Positions 27,561 through 36,636 of a stretch of DNA of 64,000 bases are shown here, one piece after another. The notes under the pieces are model-generated. The model made no database searches. It worked only from the letters and a program-made list of their open reading frames with translations, and was not told the DNA's origin. How positions within the stretch are numbered: the first letter of the stretch is position 1; every line of letters begins with the position of its first letter. This stretch comes from Croceivirga sp. Lineage in GTDB: Bacteria > Bacteroidota > Bacteroidia > Flavobacteriales > Flavobacteriaceae. A program made the translations under genes and the position numbers. The stretch covers positions 49,628-113,627 of the forward strand of contig JANQSA010000018.1 of assembly GCA_028284285.1 (NCBI GenBank), written 5' to 3'.

Positions 27561-27604
27561 ATCTGCCCGCCGTCATGTTCAAAATTAAATTCCGGCGGGT
27601 AGAT
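27561..27604 (+). promoter_or_regulatory. 12-bp stem with 20-base loop upstream of the small paralogue gene
   Basis: Arms ATCTGCCCGCCG and CGGCGGGTAGAT pair fully (one G-U) in otherwise AT-rich DNA. The hairpin ends 35 bases before the 27640 start. No T-run follows directly, so it may be a leader structure rather than a terminator. Confidence 0.4.
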
Positions 27605-27639
27605 TTTATGTAAAAACCAACTAACAAACAGCTTTTTTT

Positions 27640-27996
27640 ATGATTTCCAACTTGGGCAAATGGTTAAAAGGGACCAAACACGATTCTGAGGAAAAACACT
27701 GTATTTTGGAAGAAATTCAGCTTATTGAAGGAACTTTCTCCCCAATTGAAGCCGCCGACGTGCTGCTTTCTTTAATTAACTATAAGATAAAATTTCATAC
27801 CGTTCAGTTGCTCAACGTTACGGAGAAAGATGAACTATCCCATATCATATCTGAAAGGAGAATTGCCGAACTTAAAGCCGCCAAAAACAGGGTAACCCAG
27901 CTGATATTAGAGGCCAGAGATAAAGGTGAACCTGTAAGAATAAGAGGGAATATCCAGATTTTTCCACCGGAAACTCATAACGAATCCTTAGGATAG
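27640..27996 (+). CDS. Small soluble protein, paralogue of the SbtA-operon protein
   Basis: A 118-residue protein with no signal or membrane segment. Its core is clearly related to the 97-residue protein at 29237: here EGTFSPIEAADVLLSLIN and ERRIAELKAAK, there DGTFTASETADVVLALIN and ERIAELEKEK. Both end with a basic R-x-R/I-x-G-x-x-x-I strand. It converges on the lysR gene (22-base overlap of tails). I know no characterised function; the paired placement around a bicarbonate-transporter locus suggests a role there. Confidence 0.6.
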   Translation: MISNLGKWLKGTKHDSEEKHCILEEIQLIEGTFSPIEAADVLLSLINYKIKFHTVQLLNVTEKDELSHIISERRIAELKAAKNRVTQLILEARDKGEPVRIRGNIQIFPPETHNESLG

Positions 27997-28901
27997 TCTT
28001 TAAACCACTTAAACTGGCTTTCTATAATTGCGGTCTTTTTGGTCTCAAGATAGTGTAGAAAGGCCATTGCCACCGGAGAGAATTTTTTAGAGGGCATCCA
28101 AATCAAATTCCAATTGGTTATTATGGGCAACCCCCGAATTGGGAATATTTTCAAGTCTTCATTTTTTAGTTCATTTTTTATTCCGATAAGGGGCATTATG
28201 GAATACCCCAGACCCGCTACCACCGCTTGTTTTACCGCTTCATTGGAGGTGAGTTCTATTTTTTTTGTTGCTCCGATACTTTTACTGAACAAATAATTCT
28301 CCATGGCCATTCGGGTCGCAGAACCATTTTCACGAAAAATCAAGGGCTCCTGTTTCAACTTCTTTAAAGAAGGTAGACTCTTATCTGCACTTCCTACAAG
28401 ATATAAACGGTTTTCCATGAGCTCTATTTTTTTTACCGTGAAGTGTTTAGGCAAAACAGAAACCAAGGCAAAATCCACCTCATTTTTTTCCAAATTACTT
28501 ATTACCGTAGCTTTATTCGTAACATCCATGACTAAGTCCACCCCAGGGTGTTCCTCCATAAATCCCGACAAAAAGTACGGCATCACATACTTGCCGGTCG
28601 AGACCACTGCCACTTTCAGGCGTCCCGCTAAATTACCTGCAAACTCCATGGTTTTGTAATTAATGGAATTCACCTCATTCAAAATACGCTCGGCCGCTGT
28701 GGCAATCTCTTCCCCAAAATCTGTCAAAAACAATTGTCTTCCCACTACTTCTGTAAGTGCCATTGGAAATTGATCCTGAAAGTTTTTTAACTGTATGGAT
28801 ACCGCAGGTTGCGTCAAATGAAGATCCTCCGAAGCCTTGGTAATACTAAGATGCTGGGCCACTTTCTGGAACACTCGCAGTTGATGTAATGTATAATTCA
28901 T
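27975..28901 (-). CDS. LysR-type transcriptional regulator
   Basis: A 308-residue LTTR: N-terminal HTH LRVFQKVAQHLSITKASEDLHLTQPAVSIQLKNF (about 7-40), linker helix, and periplasmic-binding-fold effector domain (about 92-300, LKVAVVSTGKYVMPYFLSGFMEEHPGV). It is divergent from the small-membrane-protein / small-protein / sbtA run, the classical arrangement for a regulator acting on that operon. CbbR/CmpR-like regulators control inorganic-carbon genes in other bacteria. The analogy is inference. Confidence 0.88.
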   Translation of the reverse strand: MNYTLHQLRVFQKVAQHLSITKASEDLHLTQPAVSIQLKNFQDQFPMALTEVVGRQLFLTDFGEEIATAAERILNEVNSINYKTMEFAGNLAGRLKVAVVSTGKYVMPYFLSGFMEEHPGVDLVMDVTNKATVISNLEKNEVDFALVSVLPKHFTVKKIELMENRLYLVGSADKSLPSLKKLKQEPLIFRENGSATRMAMENYLFSKSIGATKKIELTSNEAVKQAVVAGLGYSIMPLIGIKNELKNEDLKIFPIRGLPIITNWNLIWMPSKKFSPVAMAFLHYLETKKTAIIESQFKWFKDYPKDSL

Positions 28902-28982
28902 TAATTATTTTTATGTTTTATATAATAAATATAAATAAAATTTAATGGGTTGATTGTTGCACCTTTGTATAAAACTAAAAGT

Positions 28983-29231
28983 ATGTCTAATAGACTAACA
29001 GCAAAATCCGCGACATCATCCCGGCAACGGCGCCTGGCAAAGACAGATTTTCAACCCTTGGGTTATGCTTTGGTAGGAATTCTATTTGGTGGGATGCTAA
29101 TACTATCTGCATTAAACGACTTCCTCTTTTTCGGATGGCTTTCTATCTCCTCTGCCATAATTTTTGGTCTTTTGACCATTCATTCCGTAGGGGAGCAACA
29201 AACAAAGAAATACAAGAATGTAAAGGAGTAG
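28983..29231 (+). CDS. Small two-helix membrane protein of the sbtA operon
   Basis: Not recognised by family. 82 residues: a basic N-terminus (SNRLTAKSATSSRQRRLAK), two adjoining hydrophobic helices (about 27-45 and 48-65) and a charged tail. The ATG at 28983 is preferred to a TTG eleven codons earlier. Its stop is 5 bp before the next gene, so the three genes 28983-30499 form one operon. It could be a transporter subunit or assembly factor for SbtA. Confidence 0.6.
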   Translation: MSNRLTAKSATSSRQRRLAKTDFQPLGYALVGILFGGMLILSALNDFLFFGWLSISSAIIFGLLTIHSVGEQQTKKYKNVKE

Positions 29232-29236
29232 GTTAA

Positions 29237-29530
29237 ATGGAGTCTTTGACAAAAACAAAACAGAAAATACAGCTGGTAGACGGAACGTTTACCGCGTCTG
29301 AGACGGCGGATGTGGTTCTGGCACTTATAAATGAGAAGATAAACTTTCACAAGCTACAACGTATATCATGGTGTGAAGGGAGCGCGGATGCTGATACAAA
29401 GTACCCTGACGAAAGAATAGCAGAATTGGAAAAAGAAAAAGAGATTACCAAAGAATTTGTCGCACAAATACGCCATTTGGGGAAAAAATTGCGCATTAAC
29501 GGAGTGCTAGAGATTTCCGTGGAAGAATAA
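29237..29530 (+). CDS. Small soluble protein preceding sbtA
   Basis: A 97-residue cytoplasmic protein paralogous to the product of 27640-27996 (shared GTF-x3-E-x-ADV-x-L-x-LIN core, ERIAEL helix and final I-x-G-x-L-E-I strand). It lies 6 bp upstream of sbtA, the position occupied in cyanobacteria by regulatory or accessory genes. It shows none of the PII-like SbtB signature that I can recognise. A regulatory or coupling role for bicarbonate uptake is inference. Confidence 0.65.
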   Translation: MESLTKTKQKIQLVDGTFTASETADVVLALINEKINFHKLQRISWCEGSADADTKYPDERIAELEKEKEITKEFVAQIRHLGKKLRINGVLEISVEE

Positions 29531-29536
29531 GCCTTA

Positions 29537-30499
29537 ATGGATTTAGATTTACTCCTCTCCAACCTTACCAATCCCGCTCTGCTATTTTTCTTTTTAGGGA
29601 TTATTGCAGTACAATTAAAAAGTGATCTGGAAATCCCCCAGAACTCCTCTAAATTCATATCCCTTTATCTTCTCTTTGCCATTGGATTTAAAGGGGGATT
29701 GGAACTTTCCCATAGCGATCTGAATATGGAGATTATTTGGTCGCTTTTATTTGGCATCCTACTCGCCATTGTGGTTCCGCTGTACGCCTATTTTATCCTT
29801 AGAAGGAGATTTTCAGTGGCCAATTCGGGTGCCATCGCAGCAGCTTACGGTTCGGTAAGTGCGGTAACTTTTGTTACAGCCATTTCCTTTTTGGAAATAG
29901 AACAAATTCATTTTGGGGGGCATATGGTGGCTGTAATGGCCCTAATGGAAGCCCCTTCTATAATTGTTGGAGTACTGTTAATGGCACTTTTTAGCAAGGA
30001 AAAACCAAGAAATGGCGACTTAAAAAAGATACTACATCATTCCTTTACCAATGGCAGTGTCTTGCTTATCCTTGGTAGTCTGGCCATTGGCTTTTTGGCC
30101 AACGAGCAACAAGCAGAAGGCATAAAACCTTTTACAACAGACATTTTCAAGGGCTTTTTAGCTGTTTTTTTATTGGATATGGGCATTACCAGTGGCCGAA
30201 AACTCAATGATTTTGTTAAAAAGGGATGGTTTGCTTTGCTCTTTGCGATCATCCTCCCGGTAATCAATGGTATTCTTGTGGCCTGGTTTACGCAGTATAT
30301 TACTGCTGATGTAGGGAACCGCTTTCTATTTGCAATACTAGCGGCTAGCGCCTCTTATATCGCCGTCCCGGCGGCAATGCGCATCGCTGCTCCTCAGGCT
30401 AATCCCAGTCTCTATCTGCCTATGGCATTAGCCATAACCTTTCCTTTTAACATTACCCTGGGCATGCCACTTTATCTGTATATTGTACAAAACTTTTGA
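29537..30499 (+). CDS. sbtA: SbtA-type sodium-dependent bicarbonate transporter
   Basis: A 320-residue membrane protein with about ten helices in two inverted halves. It matches the SbtA/DUF897 family: LTNPALLFFFLGIIAVQLKSDLEIP at the N-terminus, AIGFKGGLELS near 50, YGSVSAVTFVTA near 110 and LDMGITSGRKL near 215. SbtA proteins take up HCO3- with Na+ and feed carboxylases or carbonic anhydrase. In a heterotroph this would supply anaplerotic CO2 fixation. No carbonic anhydrase lies in the window. Control by the divergent LysR protein is likely. Confidence 0.88.
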   Translation: MDLDLLLSNLTNPALLFFFLGIIAVQLKSDLEIPQNSSKFISLYLLFAIGFKGGLELSHSDLNMEIIWSLLFGILLAIVVPLYAYFILRRRFSVANSGAIAAAYGSVSAVTFVTAISFLEIEQIHFGGHMVAVMALMEAPSIIVGVLLMALFSKEKPRNGDLKKILHHSFTNGSVLLILGSLAIGFLANEQQAEGIKPFTTDIFKGFLAVFLLDMGITSGRKLNDFVKKGWFALLFAIILPVINGILVAWFTQYITADVGNRFLFAILAASASYIAVPAAMRIAAPQANPSLYLPMALAITFPFNITLGMPLYLYIVQNF

Positions 30500-30508
30500 C
30501 CGGATACA

Positions 30509-31084
30509 ATGGACAAACATCGCTGTGGGTGGTGCATAGGCGATCCCCTGTACGAAGCCTATCACGACAATGAGTGGGGCGTTCCTGTAAAGGATGATCA
30601 CACTTTATTCGAGTTTTTAGTCTTAGAAACCTTTCAGGCAGGCTTAAGTTGGATCACTATACTGAGAAAACGGGAAAATTTCAGAAAGGCATTTGATTTT
30701 TTTGACTATCAAAAAATCGCACAATACGGACAGGATAAAATTGATTCTCTCCTTGGCGATTCCGGGATCGTGCGAAACAAACTGAAAATAAACGCCACCG
30801 TATCCAACGCACAGGCATTCCTTAGGGTGCAGGAAGAATTTGGGAGTTTTAGCCACTACATCTGGAAGTTCGTAGACGGAAAACCCATTAAAAATAGCTT
30901 CAAGAATTACAAAGATGCCCCTGCAAAAACAGCACTTTCCGATAGTATCAGTAAAGATCTTAAAAAGCGTGGGTTCAAATTTGTTGGCAGCACAGTAGTA
31001 TACGCCCATATGCAGGCTACAGGAATGGTGAATGATCATGAAGTAAACTGCTTTAGATATCACGAAGTGGATTTGCCTTTGTAG
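30509..31084 (+). CDS. tag: DNA-3-methyladenine glycosylase I
   Basis: Base-excision repair enzyme that removes 3-methyladenine from alkylated DNA. The 191-residue protein has the Tag N-terminus MDKHRCGWCIGDPLYEAYHDNEWGVP with zinc-ligand Cys and His, then FEFLVLETFQAGLSWITILRKRENFRKAF. The C-terminal region GSTVVYAHMQATGMVNDHEVNCF supplies the remaining ligands. It starts 10 bp after sbtA and may be read through from it, although the functions look unrelated. Confidence 0.94.
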   Translation: MDKHRCGWCIGDPLYEAYHDNEWGVPVKDDHTLFEFLVLETFQAGLSWITILRKRENFRKAFDFFDYQKIAQYGQDKIDSLLGDSGIVRNKLKINATVSNAQAFLRVQEEFGSFSHYIWKFVDGKPIKNSFKNYKDAPAKTALSDSISKDLKKRGFKFVGSTVVYAHMQATGMVNDHEVNCFRYHEVDLPL

Positions 31085-31179
31085 GGGTTTCATTTTCCTT
31101 AGAGCCTGCCGCAGCATAATGGAAAAGTGATCATCTTTTCTTTATTTTAGCTGATAACCAACTACCTTAAATTATCTTC

Positions 31180-32838
31180 ATGGGAACCCTTACACTTGTA
31201 TCTTTTCTTGGATTTACTCTTTTTGTAGCGGTCGTTGCCTGGTATGCTACCCGAAAAACGGACGAAAGAACTGCAGATGGTTACTACCTGGGGGGACGTA
31301 GTTTAGGCGCTATTACCATAGCAGGATCACTCTTGTTAACCAATTTATCCGCAGAACAAATTGTCGGGCTCAACGGACAGGCATTTGACGAAGGTTTAAT
31401 GGTAATGGCCTGGGAAACCCTGGCTGCCATTGCCATGGTATTCACCGCAATTTATTTGCTTCCCAAATATATGACCCAGGGAATCACTACCATACCGGAG
31501 TTCATAGAGAAACGATTTGACAAACAGACCAAAGCGTTGCTTTCCATACTCTTCCTCTTCGCATATGGCGTGGTACTTTTGCCTACCATCCTGTACTCCG
31601 GCTCGTTAGCTTTTAGTACAATGTTTGATTTACCCAGTGTGCTGGGTATGGACCAATGGACGGTAATATGGCTTTGCGTGTGGACTATAGGAATCATAGG
31701 AATGATCTATGCTATTTTTGGTGGACTGAAAGCTGTAGCTGTTTCTGACCTGATCAATGCTATCGGATTACTTATTGGGGGTTTGCTCATTCCCGTTTTT
31801 GGATTGCTATTAATTGGAGAAGGTAGTTTTGGCAGAGGCCTTGATGCCCTTTGGGAGGCCAATCCTGAAAAGTTTGTAATGAAAGGTGCCGTGGATTCTT
31901 CCATTCCTTTTGGCACCATTTTTACCGGCATGATGTTAGCCCAGGTCTACTATTGGGGTACCAACCAATCCATATTGCAGAGGGTTTTTGGAGCGAAAAG
32001 CGTAAAAGAAGGGCAAAAAGGAATGCTACTTGCCGCTTTTGTAAAATTCATAATCCCCATTATTGTGGTAGTTCCCGGTATTATTTCCTGGCACGTATTT
32101 GAAGGGCAATTGGAAAATGCGGATCAGGCCTACCCTGCCCTTGTTGCCAAGGTTCTTCCTGCGGGATTAACCGGTTTTTTTGCTGCAGTGCTGTTTGGAG
32201 CAGTTCTGAGTTCCTTTAATAGTCTGCTGAATAGTAGCGCCACTTTATTCGGGTTTGATCTGTTCAAGTTCTATTTCAATCCCAATGCCTCAGATATTCA
32301 GACGGTACGGGCAGGAAAAATCTTTGGGTCCATACTGGGGATCATTTCCATGTCCATAGCACCGTTTATCATATTTGCCCCTGATGGATTGTTCACTTAT
32401 ATCCAACAGTCCCTGGGCAGCTTAAGTGTTCCTATCCTGGCCGTAGTATTAACCGGGATCCTTACCAAAAAAGTACCTGCATTAGGCGCTAAAGTAGTGA
32501 TGATTGCCGGTGTGCTCTTGTACCTGATCAGCCTGATTTTCGTGGAACCGTATTTCAGGGAAGGCGCTGTTGCTGTTGCTCAGGCACAAGGTATTACCGA
32601 CCCGGCACAATTGAGTGTTATCAAGGCAGAAGCCTACCCCCACTACCTGCATGTAATGGGTATATTATTTGTATTCAATATCCTGATAATGTTGCTCTTT
32701 GGAAAATTAAGGCCTAAAAAAGAAATTGCAGAACCAGAAGACACCGATGTTATTGATATCACGCCATGGAAATATGCTTTTGCCACGGGCGGTTTTATTA
32801 CCCTGTTGGTGGTAAGCACATATTTCATTTTCTCTTAG
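31180..32838 (+). CDS. Sodium:solute symporter (SLC5/SSS family)
   Basis: A 552-residue protein with about 14 membrane helices. SSS signatures are GYYLGGRSLGAITIAGSLLLTNLSAEQIVGLNG near 35-67 and GGLKAVAVSDLINAIGLLIGG near 180-205. FNSLLNSSATLFGFDLFKFYF near 345 is the segment conserved in sugar-type symporters (SglT/YidK group). The probable substrate is a sugar or polyol driven by Na+. It is monocistronic, 95 bp after tag. Confidence 0.85.
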   Translation: MGTLTLVSFLGFTLFVAVVAWYATRKTDERTADGYYLGGRSLGAITIAGSLLLTNLSAEQIVGLNGQAFDEGLMVMAWETLAAIAMVFTAIYLLPKYMTQGITTIPEFIEKRFDKQTKALLSILFLFAYGVVLLPTILYSGSLAFSTMFDLPSVLGMDQWTVIWLCVWTIGIIGMIYAIFGGLKAVAVSDLINAIGLLIGGLLIPVFGLLLIGEGSFGRGLDALWEANPEKFVMKGAVDSSIPFGTIFTGMMLAQVYYWGTNQSILQRVFGAKSVKEGQKGMLLAAFVKFIIPIIVVVPGIISWHVFEGQLENADQAYPALVAKVLPAGLTGFFAAVLFGAVLSSFNSLLNSSATLFGFDLFKFYFNPNASDIQTVRAGKIFGSILGIISMSIAPFIIFAPDGLFTYIQQSLGSLSVPILAVVLTGILTKKVPALGAKVVMIAGVLLYLISLIFVEPYFREGAVAVAQAQGITDPAQLSVIKAEAYPHYLHVMGILFVFNILIMLLFGKLRPKKEIAEPEDTDVIDITPWKYAFATGGFITLLVVSTYFIFS

Positions 32839-32895
32839 GCTAAAAACGTTTTGTTGGAAACCTGACCTCCCTGTCCATCCCTACAACGAATGTGT

Positions 32896-33552
32896 TTAGG
32901 GTGTATCTTTTTCCTTTTTCAAAATCCTGATAAACCTTTCCCTGGAAATTTCTTCGGCGCCAAGACTTTTTAAATGGGCATTGTACACCTGGCAATCAAT
33001 GACCCTATACCCTTTTGATCGGAGTTCCTCTACCATTTTTATAAAGGCAAATTTCGAAGCATTCGAAACTTTGCTGAACATACTTTCTCCACAGAAAACA
33101 TGTCCCAAATCTACCCCGTACAATCCTCCAACCAGCTCGTTCTCCTGCCATACCTCGTAGGATTTCGCGAACCCTTTTCGATGGAGTTTCTTGTACGCCG
33201 CCTTCATGTTCTCCGTTATCCAGGTTCCTTCCTGGTTTTTTCTTTTTTGAAGGGCACATTCCGTAATTACCTCATCAAATGCCTTGTTTCTTGTGAGTTG
33301 AAATTGATTCCCGGACAGCACTTTGCGCATGCTTTTAGATACTTTTACTTTGTTGGGAAACAACACCATTCTCGGGTCCGGGCACCACCAAAGAATAAGG
33401 GAATCATCATTGAACCATGGAAAAATACCGCTTTGGTACGCCAACAGCAGGCGTTCCGGGGATAAGTCTCCACCTACAGCCAGCAGCCCTTCTGCATTGG
33501 TATGATCAACGGATGGAAATACCAGTCGATCATCCAAGAAAAACAAGGGCAT
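32896..33552 (-). CDS. aat: Leucyl/phenylalanyl-tRNA--protein transferase
   Basis: Adds Leu or Phe from aminoacyl-tRNA to N-terminal Arg/Lys, marking proteins for ClpAP (N-degron pathway). 218 residues with FPSVDHTNAEGLLAVGGDLSPERLLLAYQSGIFPWF, WWCPDPRMVLFP and GTWITENMKAAYKKLHRKGFAKSYEVW, all diagnostic. The ATG at 33552 (MPLFFLDDRLVFP) is chosen over a TTG ten codons earlier. It ends the set DUF3127-atoE-aat. Confidence 0.94.
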   Translation of the reverse strand: MPLFFLDDRLVFPSVDHTNAEGLLAVGGDLSPERLLLAYQSGIFPWFNDDSLILWWCPDPRMVLFPNKVKVSKSMRKVLSGNQFQLTRNKAFDEVITECALQKRKNQEGTWITENMKAAYKKLHRKGFAKSYEVWQENELVGGLYGVDLGHVFCGESMFSKVSNASKFAFIKMVEELRSKGYRVIDCQVYNAHLKSLGAEEISRERFIRILKKEKDTP

Positions 33553-33611
33553 ATTTTTACCTTGATTTTCCACGATTTGCAATTTTTTTTACAAAAATAT
33601 TGGAAATAAGA

Positions 33612-34988
33612 TTAAATAGCCACTAATCCCAAAAAGTAAATTAATCCTCCCACCCCCATAAAAAGTAATGTGTAGGGTAGAATTTCCTTGGCCTTTAGCT
33701 TCGTTATTCCTAATAAGGGAAGTGCCCAAAAAGGTTGTAACATATTCGTCAGTTGGTCCCCGTAAGCAAGTGCCATCACAATTTTTGGCAAAGGAACCCC
33801 TAAACTCAAAGCGGATTCCAACACCAAGGGGCCTTGAACGGCCCATTGTCCCCCGCCACTGGGCACAAAAATATTCACTACTGCCGCACTGAAAAAGGTA
33901 AACAAAGGTAAGGTGGTAGTGCTGCTGATAGAAACAAAAAAATCCGAGATCTGATCGATCATTCCGCTACCCCCCATTATTCCCATAATGCCAAAATACA
34001 AAGGAAACTGAATTAAAATTCCGGAGACATCACCGATAGCCGCCTCAACGGCATTCAAAAAGCTTTTGAAACTGCCGTGAAGGCTTATAGCCAAACCAAG
34101 CATAAAAAAGTTGAGGAGGTTAGGTGTAATATCCAACGCGCGGACAGCGGGTAAATACTGCAATAGAAAAGCACAAAAAATGATCCCTCCAAAAAGTAGT
34201 GACAACCCCCTTGAATGTTCCATTCTTTCAGCCCCTCTTAACTTTACCTTTTTCACATGGTTAAATGCGTACAACGGCAGCATCATCTTTGTTGACGCTG
34301 TTTTTTTTCCTAAATAATGCGCCAATAAGGAAACGCAAAGGACAACGATCCCAAAAACCAACAGGTTTCCCCAGTTGAAAATGGTTAGGGAAGTAGGAAT
34401 AGACTCCGGCAGGCCAAAGGCCAGATCAATATTTCCGGCAGAGTGGCATAGTTCCTGTAGGTGTCCTTTTTCGGCCACCTTTATTGGAGCGGAACCGCTT
34501 ATTCCCCCATGCCAAATCATAAGGCCGCTGTATCCGCAGGCCCCGATCAATGGATAGTTAAGGGGAATGTTCCGCTCTTGTGCATATTCCCCCACTTTTC
34601 TGGCCAATAACGCCCCAAAGATCAACCCCAATCCCCAGTTAAAAAAAGAAACCAACATAGTGGAAAAGGCTACCAAAACAGCTGCCTGGGGTGTAGTCCT
34701 TACCAATTGGGTAAGTCGCAGGATCAATCGTTCCAAAGGCGGACTAAGGACCAGAACATGCCCCAGGACCAGAATTAGCATCATTTGGTAGGCGAACACC
34801 AACAAGCCGTTGTCCCAAAGACCTTTCTCCCACAACCTTAGAATTTGCGACAGGTTGGAACCATTAGGAGTACTTTTGCCAAAAATAAGCGCCAACACCA
34901 TGGTGAACAAGGTGAGTAGTATGGCAATAGTAAACGGGGAGGGCAAGTATTTCCCAAAAAGTTTTTCTATCCCCCTGGTAAGGCCCAT
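33612..34988 (-). CDS. atoE: AtoE-type short-chain fatty acid transporter
   Basis: A 458-residue inner-membrane protein with about twelve helices of the AtoE family, thought to take up short-chain fatty acids. It shows LPSPFTIAILLTLFTMVLAL near the start, FFNWGLGLIFGALLARKVGEY near 115, YSGLMIWHGGISGSAPIKVAEKGH near 153 and FVPSGGGQWAVQGP near 365. It begins 3 bp after the DUF3127 gene. The substrate assignment rests on family only. Confidence 0.87.
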   Translation of the reverse strand: MGLTRGIEKLFGKYLPSPFTIAILLTLFTMVLALIFGKSTPNGSNLSQILRLWEKGLWDNGLLVFAYQMMLILVLGHVLVLSPPLERLILRLTQLVRTTPQAAVLVAFSTMLVSFFNWGLGLIFGALLARKVGEYAQERNIPLNYPLIGACGYSGLMIWHGGISGSAPIKVAEKGHLQELCHSAGNIDLAFGLPESIPTSLTIFNWGNLLVFGIVVLCVSLLAHYLGKKTASTKMMLPLYAFNHVKKVKLRGAERMEHSRGLSLLFGGIIFCAFLLQYLPAVRALDITPNLLNFFMLGLAISLHGSFKSFLNAVEAAIGDVSGILIQFPLYFGIMGIMGGSGMIDQISDFFVSISSTTTLPLFTFFSAAVVNIFVPSGGGQWAVQGPLVLESALSLGVPLPKIVMALAYGDQLTNMLQPFWALPLLGITKLKAKEILPYTLLFMGVGGLIYFLGLVAI

Positions 34989-34991
34989 TAG

Positions 34992-35369
34992 CTAGAAGGG
35001 CAGATCGTCATGATCCTCGTCTGAAAAATCATCAGCAGGCTCGAACGCTTCCATAGGCGGTACAGGTGGGATATTTTCCGGATGGGTTTGTACTTCCATA
35101 TTTTCTATTCGCCATCCCTGAATGGAGTTAAAATATTTGGTTTCTCCCTGAGGATTTACCCATTCCCTTCCTCTTAAGTTAATGCTTATTTTCACTAATT
35201 GCCCAACCTGGTAGTTATTCAACAGGTCTGTTTTATCCTGCACAAATTCAACCAAAATATGTTGGGGATATTGTTCCTCGGTAGTTACTACAACCTCCCG
35301 TTTCCTAAACCCGTTGCTGCCATAGGTTTTGGTCTCATCAATCATCTTTATCCTTCCTTGAATTTCCAT
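34992..35369 (-). CDS. DUF3127 family protein
   Basis: A 125-residue soluble protein of the Bacteroidota DUF3127 family: MEIQGRIKMIDETKTYGSNGFRKREVVVTTEEQYPQHILVEF then VKISINLRGREWVNPQGETKYFNSIQGWRIE. The beta-rich pattern resembles an OB-fold single-strand-binding-like domain, and the acidic C-terminal tail (DDFSDEDHDDLPF) recalls that of SSB. This supports a nucleic-acid role by analogy. It is divergent from a sensor kinase gene and 3 bp from atoE. Confidence 0.85.
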   Translation of the reverse strand: MEIQGRIKMIDETKTYGSNGFRKREVVVTTEEQYPQHILVEFVQDKTDLLNNYQVGQLVKISINLRGREWVNPQGETKYFNSIQGWRIENMEVQTHPENIPPVPPMEAFEPADDFSDEDHDDLPF

Positions 35370-35489
35370 AGGTTCTCGTTTTTGCTGTGTTCAAAAATAC
35401 ACAAAAGAAGGGCTTTGAGGCCTGACAGAAGGGTAGGTTTTTCAACAATCATTTTGTTTTGACGTATCTTTATCACAATCTGCCCCGGT

Positions 35490-36635
35490 ATGAAATTTGA
35501 CCCAAAGCAACGGACTTCCAATGTCATTTTACTCATTTCTGCCTTCGTTATCGTCAGCCTTATATTGTGGAATACGAATAGTTTTTTTGAGAAATTTAAA
35601 CAGGAAGAGCGGAATAAGATGGAGATCTGGGCAGCAGCGGAGTCTGAGTTGCTTCAATCCCCTATTGATCAGGAATTGGGAAACTTACCGCTTATTGTTA
35701 TGGGTAACAACACCTCAACCCCAATGATCCTGGTTAATGAAGAAGGCTCCATAAAAACACATAATATCCCGGAAGCGGTCTCTAACGACTCCTTAAAAAT
35801 CCTTGCTCTGATCAAAAAATTTAAGAGCGAAAACGAGCCCATACAAATAATTCAGGATGGGGATTTACTCCAGACGCTATATTATGGCAACTCCGAAGTG
35901 CTAAACAAACTAAAATACTACCCTATCGCCTTGCTGCTGATCATTTTTTTGTTTGGAGCAGTCATTTTTTTCTTTTTCAAAACAAATAAAGCCTCGGAAC
36001 AAAATAAGCTATGGGCAGGAATGGCCAAAGAAACTGCCCATCAAATCGGGACTCCCCTTACCTCACTGCTGGGTTGGAACGAACTATTAAAAGACGAAAA
36101 GATCAACCCTGAGATTCCGGGGGAAATTGAAAAGGATATTTCACGATTACAAACCATAACAGAGCGGTTTTCAAAAATAGGTTCTATTCCCGACCTCGAG
36201 GCACACGATATTGTAAGCGAAACCAAAAAAGCCTATGAGTATCTCAGAAAACGAAGTTCTAAATTGATACATTTCTCCTTCATCACTAAAATTGATGAAT
36301 TGATAGTATGTATGGATCCTCCCTTATACAATTGGAGTATTGAAAATTTAGTGAAGAACGGTATTGATGCTATGAAGGGAAGGGGAAACATTGCTATTCA
36401 AATTGAACCGGCGGGGAGCTTTGTAAATGTGTTAGTTTCCGATACCGGCCATGGTATTCCAAAAAGTGATTTTCAAAACATTTTTAACCCCGGAGTTACT
36501 ACCAAAAAAAGAGGCTGGGGTTTAGGACTATCCCTGGTAAAAAGAATTATAGAGGAGTACCATAAAGGAAAAATTAAAGTACTTTCGTCAAGTAAAGAGG
36601 GAACAATCATGCAAATCTCTCTTAGAATACGTTAG
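35490..36635 (+). CDS. Sensor histidine kinase
   Basis: A 381-residue membrane kinase: helix at about 13-31, extracytoplasmic sensor domain (about 35-145), second helix (about 148-167), and a short dimerisation region with MAKETAHQIGTPLTSLLGWNEL, in which the His of ETAHQIGTP is the phospho-acceptor. The HATPase domain has ENLVKNGIDAMKGRG (N box), VSDTGHGIPKS (G1) and KRGWGLGLSLVKRI (G2). No response regulator adjoins it. It is co-transcribed with the zinc-ribbon protein one base downstream. Confidence 0.9.
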   Translation: MKFDPKQRTSNVILLISAFVIVSLILWNTNSFFEKFKQEERNKMEIWAAAESELLQSPIDQELGNLPLIVMGNNTSTPMILVNEEGSIKTHNIPEAVSNDSLKILALIKKFKSENEPIQIIQDGDLLQTLYYGNSEVLNKLKYYPIALLLIIFLFGAVIFFFFKTNKASEQNKLWAGMAKETAHQIGTPLTSLLGWNELLKDEKINPEIPGEIEKDISRLQTITERFSKIGSIPDLEAHDIVSETKKAYEYLRKRSSKLIHFSFITKIDELIVCMDPPLYNWSIENLVKNGIDAMKGRGNIAIQIEPAGSFVNVLVSDTGHGIPKSDFQNIFNPGVTTKKRGWGLGLSLVKRIIEEYHKGKIKVLSSSKEGTIMQISLRIR

Positions 36636-36636
36636 C

